DNA of 64,000 nucleotides from the NCBI GenBank assembly GCA_012295275.1, contig CM022665.1, positions 43,829,652 through 43,893,651 of the forward strand, written 5' to 3'. Under the pieces are notes generated by a model, which ran no database searches, was not told where the DNA came from, and was given only the letters and a program-made list of their open reading frames with translations. Shown in pieces: positions 11,316-64,000 of the stretch. The DNA comes from Chrysomallon squamiferum. Lineage: Eukaryota > Mollusca > Gastropoda > Neomphalida > Peltospiridae. Both the position numbers and the translations under genes were made by a program. Position 1 is the first letter of the stretch. Each line of letters begins with the position of its first letter.

Positions 11316-11921
11316 GTAATGGAAACTAAATTTGCGTTGCATTTTCTCCTAACCAAAAGCTGACTGTCATTTTAGTGTAGGTTCATACCGGATTGACATC
11401 TGCTTCCATCTTGCATATTTCACTGAACAGTCATTACTTTGTAACCAATGTTTAAACAGGCAGCACCTATTTTCACTATTTCTCTTTGCAGTAGGTACAA
11501 TTTTTTTTTTTTTTAATTATTTACAATTCACCTGTTAATTTATTTTCACCCATAAACAGATAAAATAATGATTATGATATACCCTGTTTTTTGTTTCTCA
11601 TTTGTAATTAAGTTTTTAAAGTAATTAGTATGATGTTATGAAATGTTAATATGTCATTATATATATACATATATGTATATATAAATTTTGTTCTCCTCTT
11701 AATGCTTTAAAATATACATTTTTATTTGCTTTTAATGTTAATAATAAAAATTTATAATGGAATCAATAAATTTTTATGAATTGCATAAAATAATAATAAA
11801 AAATGTATATCTTACAGAGTTGTTAGAGATATTCATACTAAATGAAAATGACTATAAAAAAAACTCCACCAAACAACATTTTCTAAACCATCTCATATTA
11901 ATGTACTGATGCTATCTTTCA

Positions 11922-11989
<68 letters not shown>
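11922..11989. repeat. (AAT)n microsatellite
   Basis: About 22 AAT units in the intergenic region. Confidence 0.97.
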
Positions 11990-13499
11990 GCTTTGTATAT
12001 TATGGTTTTTAATTCCTGCCAATACCAAATGATTACAATGCTGAAATGAAATGCTACATGTCATTTTTGTTGTTAATATTTCATATATATATTTTTATTG
12101 ATTTATTCTTCTTTTGTTTTTTTTAAAATTTAATATAATTTTATTTTTGAGGGTCCTATTATAAGTATATTTCCTTCTTACTACAATTATATATATCTTT
12201 TCTTTCTTTCTTTATTCTATTCTATTCTATTCTGTTTTATTTTATTTTTTATTTATTTATTTATTTATTTATTTATTGATATTACTGTTATTATTATTAT
12301 TTTACGAGTCTTTTTAATTCCCATTGAACTCAAATATTTTATATTGTAACAGCTGCCAACTCACTTTACAAATTTAATTAAAATATTTTATTACAGTATT
12401 TATTACACATTATTTCAATTGGTATACATTTCATTGCAATGAATAGTCCTTTATTAATTTTTATTTTGAACTTATATAATTCTTTGTTACTAAAGTATTA
12501 ACAAAATTCTCCAAACGAATCCTTGCAGTAGGTTTTAGTGGATTATATATGACACTTGACATCTGGATTCAATAAATATTATTTGTATGACATCTGACAT
12601 TACATCCAAATCCATTAAGTATGTTTATTTCTTTTCATATCATCACAAATTCAAACATTGGTTTTTTCGTAAACTCAAATTTTTATCATGCCCAGCTCCT
12701 CTTTTTCATGCAGTTAATAAATAAACTACATTTAGAAGAGGTGCTGAAACAAAAAACAATAATTCTGGAGAAAAAAAATACAATTTCTGAACGTTTGTCG
12801 AGATAAAACTGTTTTAAAACAGCACTAAATACTTCACAGCGGTTTATTTCTTATCCCGTTTAATCTCATTTGGTAGATTATGCTTCAGATATTCTTAAAT
12901 AGGATCACGAGTGCATTGCCATTGATTTTTTCTTTTTTTTTCTCTCTCTTTCTCAAAATAATGTACAAGCAACTCGATCAGTATTTGTTTGTATTCTTTA
13001 CAGCTTAATGGATGAGGTTGATGCATTTTAATAATGCTTTATGGAGTTTGGTTCTTGATTTAGTTTGCAGCTGATGTTGGATTGGCGATTGTATTAATAT
13101 TTCAGTATTTGCATTTCATTGTTATGGAAATGAAAGAATAGAGGGAAAACAAATTGAATTTTTTATTTATTTTTAGTTTATTTTTTTAATATTTTTTTTT
13201 AATTAATTTTTTTGTTTGTTTTATAACTTTCTTTTCTATTTTTCATTTCACTTTTATGTCATAAAGTATTATGTTTGGTTAAACTGAATTATTTAACTTG
13301 AGTGATGCAGTGTTGACTGAGATGCTTTTCTTTGACAGAATATATCTAATTTAAATATTTTTTTAAATATTATTATAATATATGTTAAGAGAAACAAATT
13401 TTAGCAATATTGTTTTCTACTTGGGTGGTATAGGAAAAAAAAAAAAGCTGCTTAAATATATATTTATTTTTTGAAAATGAAGAAGAAATATGCATGAAA

Positions 13500-13640
13500 A
13501 ATTAATGTATTTTTATCTTCAGATATCGATGAGAGAAAAAAAAAAATAATGTATTTTACCTAGAGATATTGTAAAAAAAAAAAAAATAATGTATTTTACC
13601 TAGAGATATTGTTAAAAAAAAAAAATTTATGTATTTTATC
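13500..13640. repeat. Short A-rich tandem repeat, about 40 bp x 3
   Basis: The block aataatgtattttacctagagatattg followed by an A-run occurs twice exactly (from about 13546 and 13587). Diverged partial copies lie before and after. Confidence 0.85.
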
Positions 13641-13740
13641 ACAGCAGCACATTTCTCATTTCTAAAAGTATAACTCATCTTTAAAAAAAAAGAAGAAAGC
13701 GAACATTTCCAACAGTTGTTTGGCAATCTAAGAAACAAAG

Positions 13741-13775
<35 letters not shown>

Positions 13776-14079
13776 ATATATCTGTTTAATAGACATTTAC
13801 ACGTCACTGCATGAGTGAAAACATGTAACGTGATTCAAACCCAATACATCACCTTTACGTAAGTGACTTTATCTTATTGTTCTAAATACCGAGACCTCTC
13901 ACAGCTGGTAACTTGACCTCACCACTTGAAACCAGTCTGATATATCTCATTGATTTTCACACGTTAGTGGTGTGTATATATATATATATATATATAGAGA
14001 GAGACAGAAAGGAGAGAAAGAGAGAGAGAGAGAGGGCTAAACCATGAGTGCTTATCACCACTGATGAATGGTTGTGTTT

Positions 14080-14513
14080 GGGATCCACACAGACCTGTAC
14101 TGTACTGTACCGTAGCCTTCACAAGAGTCTAGAAATACAGGCAAAGACCCAGTCTGGCTTGGAGCAGCGTTCTAGCAGCAGTAGTAGTGGTGGTGGTGCT
14201 GGTGTGAGGGTGGGAAAAAACAACCACTTGTAGCTTTGTGTTTCGCTCTTTCTCCGGCTGCACTTGCTGGCTCTCTTTCTGCTCCTCGTCGTCAGTGTCT
14301 GTTCTTCTGTTGATCCGTTTACTTATTATGTATCACTTTCGATTGCTGCTGCTGCTGCACTGTTCAGCCTTACTCAACTGTGTGGCTCACTCGCAACGAG
14401 GATAAGAGTATTGTTTTTAACGTTCTTCACAATGAGGCTTTTTTTTTCTTCTTGTGTTCCTTCTTTCATATGTTGAATAGTGTGCTTTACTTTGATCCAA
14501 AGCCAGTTTTCAG
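14080..14513 (+). promoter_or_regulatory. PLEKHH1/2: PLEKHH non-coding first exon (5' UTR) and promoter-proximal sequence
   Basis: This stretch is clearly richer in G and C than its surroundings and ends at a near-perfect donor, TTTTCAG|gtacgt (14513/14514). The first coding exon begins with 15 non-coding bases after a good acceptor at 18996, so a 5' UTR exon must lie upstream. This is the best candidate. The start site is not defined, and short frames inside it look incidental. Confidence 0.5.
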
Positions 14514-15328
14514 GTACGTTTTTTTAATTATTTTTTGTTTTCCTTTTGATTTTCTTTCTTTATTGTTATTGTTTTGATTTTCATTTCTTTATTGTTATTG
14601 TTTAACAAGTGAATACTTTCCTAACATTTTGAGCCTGATTACTATTATTATTATTATTATTATTATTACTATTACTATTATTACTGTTATTATTATTATT
14701 ATTATTGTTATTATTACAGCAAACTACTAACCCACAGACACAGACACACAAAAATACTATATATTTCACAAAACACCTTTCCTTAATTCATTAACTCATT
14801 ACATTTGCTTAACTGCTTAACAACACCATTACTTCTATATTTATACACTTCACAAACCTGCCTCGCATTTAACAATATAACCCATTAACGAAACAAAATT
14901 TTCAAACTTATCAACCACACTGTTACGTAGACCAGTTTATACCAAACTACAGCATAAATCAAACTTTGCTGATGTCGTTAGTTTTACATTAAAAGCAAGA
15001 GACTGGGATAAACAGCCACACAGGTATGTCACGTACATGTGTCCTGATCTATTAGGTGCAGCAGGTAGCTGATTGCCATACGATCATTCTACAAACTGGG
15101 TTTAACATTCGCTCTAAAGTTAGCAGCACTGATGAACAGATAAAAGCAGGAATGTTCAGCAGAAGATAAGCAGATATACCAGTTATTCTTTTGTCATCAT
15201 CTGTTTAGTATAAGAAGAATATTGCTTGGTGTGTTTTTTTTTTTGGTTCAAGAATATAGCAAACTCACTGTGGCTGTGGGCACTGTCTTGTTCAGATCAC
15301 AACGTTCTTCACAAATGTTTTTTTTTTA

Positions 15329-15610
15329 ATTTGCTCTGTATCTGGACTTTGTAGTAGGCAAAGTATAATTTCATATATATATAGCAAGCTTATTATTATA
15401 CCTGATTTTCTACATTAACAAAAGAAAACTACATGCCCATTTTAAATTTTTTATTAATTAATTACACAGTGATGAAATACTGGTTTTTGAAATTTGCTCT
15501 GTACCTAGATTTTGTAGTACATAAAATATGATTAAATTTATGTAATAAGCTTAATATGCATCAAGATTCAGTCTCTAGTGCAGTGAATGAGACCTTTAAT
15601 TGATTTGGTT
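15329..15610 (+). repeat. 160-bp-unit interspersed repeat, copy A
   Basis: Two head-to-tail units of about 160 bp. Each starts TTTGCTCTGTAYCTRGAYTTTGTAGTA and includes TTAACAAAAGAAA..CTACATG and GTGATGAAATACTGGTTTTT. A related block lies at 23690-24150. The family is not recognised. Confidence 0.85.
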
Positions 15611-15661
15611 TTAGCTTTTCTCTCTAATAGTAATAGACTACACTGAATGATATCTCCACTG

Positions 15662-15703
<42 letters not shown>

Positions 15704-15742
15704 GGTGTTATAACTCGTGTATTTATCTGAGTGATATGTTTA

Positions 15743-15778
<36 letters not shown>

Positions 15779-16501
15779 CATAACATACACACACAAATAC
15801 ATACGTACATACATATACAACATCTATGAGTTAAAAACACAAGTTATACCACATGTAGATAATTCGTTGATTAAATCTCAAAGGGACGTCAATGAATGGA
15901 ATAGTACTTGATTATGTATTTTTATGTTTGTTTCATTTCTAGGTCAGTGGTTCTGCATGCTTTAATGATGCATATTCCTTATTCTATTCAGAGGTTGAAG
16001 GCATTTTGTTTAGTATATATTTAATATTCAGGCATAAATTATTTACGTTTCTTAAAAAACATTTTTTTTTTTTTTTTACAAATACTTGCATGGTAATATA
16101 GGTAATATATCCATCATTCTTGATATATTTAAACCAGTGTGCAGACTAAAGATCAAAGGATGTTTATGATCTAATTAAGTGGGACAGAGTCATTTTGATT
16201 ACCAGGCATATTGTTGTATATTTTTGCATCATGCATGCATATACACACACATACACAGACAACATTTCATCATATGATACACTCTGTTACACATATGCAT
16301 GCACGTATATGTAAACTATACATGTACATTCATAAACACTGCATGCACATAAAACTTATTTGTAATAGTCTCACACACACACACATAGACAGATAGGTAC
16401 AGATATAGAGATATTTTATTCATTCACACATATGTATGTTTATCATACAGACATACATATGTAATGTTTATTGATTATATACCTATCTACAAGCATCTGT
16501 C

Positions 16502-16567
16502 CACACACACACACACACATCACACACACACACATCACACACACACACAGACATCACACACACACAT
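16502..16567. repeat. (CA)n microsatellite with CAT interruptions
   Basis: CA dinucleotides interrupted by regularly spaced cat, part of a wider CA-rich zone at 16240-16640. Confidence 0.93.
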
Positions 16568-16991
16568 ATTAACACACATTCAGGTACATGCATACACATT
16601 CACATACACACATGCACCTATAGAACAAACATACCCATATGCACATAATATAAACACTGTAGAGTAAGAAAATTTCCAGATATACACACACATGGTTAAA
16701 CAATTTGAAAAGCAGCCAGAAGCATCTGCCAGTCCTTGAAATATATCGCCACCAGTTTAAAACATTGTTTGTTCTTTCCACCTAATTACATCTACATTTT
16801 CATTCAGTTTTTATTTTATTTTATTTTTTTTTTTTTCCTTTGGTTAACCCATATCTTCTGAAAGGTATCTTTAGTAATAAAATATATTTTAGAAATTTTA
16901 CCTAGCAGAGGCCTTTAATATTATACATGCATATTGAAACTTTTTTTAATTTTTTTTTTTGTTTTATTTATATTAAAGAGAATTGTTGTTG

Positions 16992-17047
<56 letters not shown>

Positions 17048-19011
17048 TTATTTTTTTATTATTTTTTTTTTTTTTTTTAATTTTTTTTTTTTTTTTTTTT
17101 CTTAAATTATGCATATATGTTCATATTGAATTTTATTTTTAATTAGATTTGTTCATATTAAAAGAGCTTGGGGGAATAAAATAAAAAATTATATATATTA
17201 TATATATATATATATATATTCAGTGGACAAAAACCAGTATTGCATGGGTGGTAGGTAATCTGGAACAGCTGTTCTAATTATATTCTATTATCACTTGGTC
17301 TCTCATGCTTGTCTTATGTACCTCCATAGTAATTTCATCCAAGCCCTACAGTCTTGCACACATCTGCTGGAGCCAAGAAAGTGAACTCAGCCCATTATTT
17401 TCAGCCCATGGCTAACCAGGGCTTCACTGGGGAACAACAAGTATTTGTACAATGCAGGTATTATAGCCATCCTCACAACATTAATATTGACAAGCCACAA
17501 ATTTGCTAATCACAGCCTATCAGAGGCACCAAGAGTGATACCATCTTGTGTTTCTGGAGGGAGGAAAAGGTGTATTAATGATATAAGCCGTGTTGAAATA
17601 GCTGGTGTGGTTCGGTGCATGCCATACTGGTACTTTTCTCGAGATGGGTGGCATTATGATGAATTTTTTTTTTTACGTGATTTTGGGTTTCTTGTTTTTT
17701 TTTTTTTTTTTTTTTTTTTGTTAGTATCTTTTTGTTGAACTGAAGTTAACAGGAAATAATCCCCTGATATTAATAATTTTCTAACATGAACACGAAAACA
17801 TTTTTTTAAATCATTTTTCTCTCATGTTCTTTCTCTCTTGTATATATACAGATATGTCAGGTAGATGTCCCAGGTAGAAATATAATAATAAAAAAAAAAA
17901 ATGGATGGACATCAGTTCAAAATGGCAGATAAGATTGATATAAAGATAATGGATTATTCATTAATTCTGTTGTGATGTAATGTACACAAAGTTTAGCCAA
18001 GTGTTCATTTTTTGAAACAAATTTGCAGTTTTAAAATAAGAAGAAGAAAAAAAAAAAAAATTCTGTTTTGTTTAAGGTGTAGTAAATTAATTCATTAGTG
18101 TTGCCAGTGAAGTGGATAATTAAAGTATAGTGGTTTTTTTTTTTTGTTGTTTATCTTGGTTAAAGCATAAGATTTTTTTTTTATTTTTTTTTTTCATAAA
18201 TGTTTGCTGAAGATATGAATCATTTCTTAGCATACAAACTACACAAACATGTTTTAAGCGTTTGTTGTCCTTCTGTCCCAGATCTGTGCTGATGTCAGGT
18301 TTAGCATTGATTACACCTACCAACAACCTCTACAAAGGTTATGATTTTGGCATATGAACTGACTGAAGGATTTCTTTAAGGAATTATTTGATTTTAATTC
18401 ATTTTTAAAAATATTGAATCTTTATAAAGAGCAGACAGTTAACATTGGTATAAAATTGATGACATATTTAAAAATTGTTATTTATTTATTTTATTTTTTA
18501 AATTTCTATTTGGATACAAAACTAAAAAAAAACAACAACAACAAAAAATTAAATTGGCAAAACTGTAATTCTCTTTAACCTTATTTTTAAATTTTTTTAA
18601 TTTCTGCTGAAATGGATGAACTGTCTGTTGAAAAACAGAGCACTTCTAAATGAAAATAAACAGAATTTTTTTTTTTTTTTTTTTTTAAATTAGAAATTGT
18701 CTATTTAACACTATTTTTAAATTTGCAAAAAAAGTTGCTGTTTGTAATGGTTTTAATGCACAAGCAATGAAAAATGGAAGACCTCTATAACAACAACAAA
18801 CGTTTAAAATAGATAGTGATTACTTTTAAACGTTTCATTTAACAGTCTCTTTTTCTGTTTGTGACAAAAATGTGTAAACCTGTAGTAACAGTCAGATATG
18901 GAGGACATACATATATATATATATATATGTTTTTTATATGTTACATGCAGAGTTATTCTCTTAAAAAATTTAAGATTACTCTTGTTTCGTTTTTAGCCAA
19001 TTTGAGTAGAC

Positions 19012-63673
<44,662 letters not shown>

Positions 63674-64000
63674 GTGAGTGTTGTCGTAGTTACCAGACAG
63701 TTGGAACCCAGTCTTGAATAGATTTGTCAGAGAGATTTAAGTATATCTTTGCAATTCTAGAATAATTTTTGATGGATATAAAGTAGATTATCAGACTGGG
63801 TTTTGGTTCTGTTTTATTTTTTTAAATTATTGACATTTTTGTTCTGTTTCAGTTTAATTATTGATCTTATACATATTTACAAATAATTTTCAAATTATTA
63901 AAAAGCAAATTAAATAAATTATTTACAGTTTTAAAAATAAAATTAAATCATTGATAGCTGAATATGAAAAGTTCAATTCTGTTGAACATTATTATTTTTT
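63674..64000 (+). other. Start of PLEKHH intron 7
   Basis: AT-rich sequence after a perfect gtgagt donor, with no further exon before the window ends. If the donor were not used, the frame would stop at TAG 63719. Confidence 0.75.

Larger units (their letters stand above)
10399..14080. other. Intergenic region between the divergent genes
   Basis: About 3.7 kb separate the proposed THADA start from the PLEKHH non-coding exon. It holds an AAT microsatellite (11922-11989), TATTT/TTTA tracts (12190-12300), a triplicated 40-bp A-rich unit (about 13500-13640), poly-A (13744-13771) and a GA-rich stretch (13994-14036). A CpG-containing patch at 11070-11320 is listed separately. No open frame with coding character was seen. 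Confidence 0.7.
14514..18996 (+). other. PLEKHH intron 1 contents
   Basis: About 4.5 kb. It holds ATT repeats (14641-14715), one copy of a 160-bp repeat family (15329-15610), TA and GTAT/GTAC repeats (15664-15810), CA clusters (16240-16640), a TTG/TTA tract (16985-17046) and T-runs. The stretch 17225-17650 has ordinary complexity with no recognised homology and may be an old repeat. Confidence 0.7.

Noticed and set aside
13978-14036. TATATA then GAGAGA tract as a TATA-box promoter
   Set aside because: It is a TA/GA microsatellite; repeat TATA is not evidence for a core promoter.
17445-17738. 97-codon frame in intron 1
   Set aside because: Ends in a T-run giving poly-Phe, no recognised family and no splice support in PLEKHH phase; may be an old repeat.
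63674-63721. Extension of the PLEKHH frame to a TAG as the protein end
   Set aside because: A perfect gtgagt donor in phase 0 sits at 63674, and family members continue with PH, MyTH4 and FERM domains; a read-through short form is possible but less likely.

Overview
The window is from an animal nuclear genome. It is very AT-rich, with spliced genes, GT-AG introns and dense simple repeats. Fragments near 53.3-53.7 kb look like a tRNA-derived SINE of the kind I know from mollusc genomes, so I infer a lophotrochozoan, probably a mollusc. That placement is a best guess. Two genes are recognisable, and both run off the window.

Minus strand, 119-9937 plus 5' UTR: the first 19 coding exons of THADA (homologue of yeast Trm732). 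They give 787 codons that splice with no frame conflict. Co-linear human-like segments recur through the gene, for example KNPVRKVL, NKGKYG, LPKLL, VRLDAFALLCE, LNNQSP and SVYQLGDK. The C-terminal part, including the conserved DUF2428 region, lies off the left edge.

Plus strand, about 14.1-63.7 kb: the 5' part of the single-copy relative of vertebrate PLEKHH1/PLEKHH2 (C. elegans MAX-1). One non-coding exon is followed by six coding exons, all phase 0, giving 451 codons. They encode the N-terminal coiled coil, with the family signature KIKEWV, and a long acidic, Ser/Pro-rich linker. The PH, PH, MyTH4 and FERM domains should lie to the right. Introns 2 and 3 are about 17 and 19 kb and hold mostly microsatellites, minisatellites and old repeats.

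The two genes stand head to head across about 3.7 kb. Human THADA and PLEKHH2 are also divergent neighbours, at 2p21, so this looks like conserved ancient microsynteny and is the most interesting result. The second theme is tandem arrays lying directly against PLEKHH splice sites: after the donors of exons 3 and 6, and before the acceptors of exons 5 and 7. I found no convincing tRNA, rRNA or CRISPR, and no intact transposon. Exons were assigned by eye from splice signals and remembered family similarity, without any database search.
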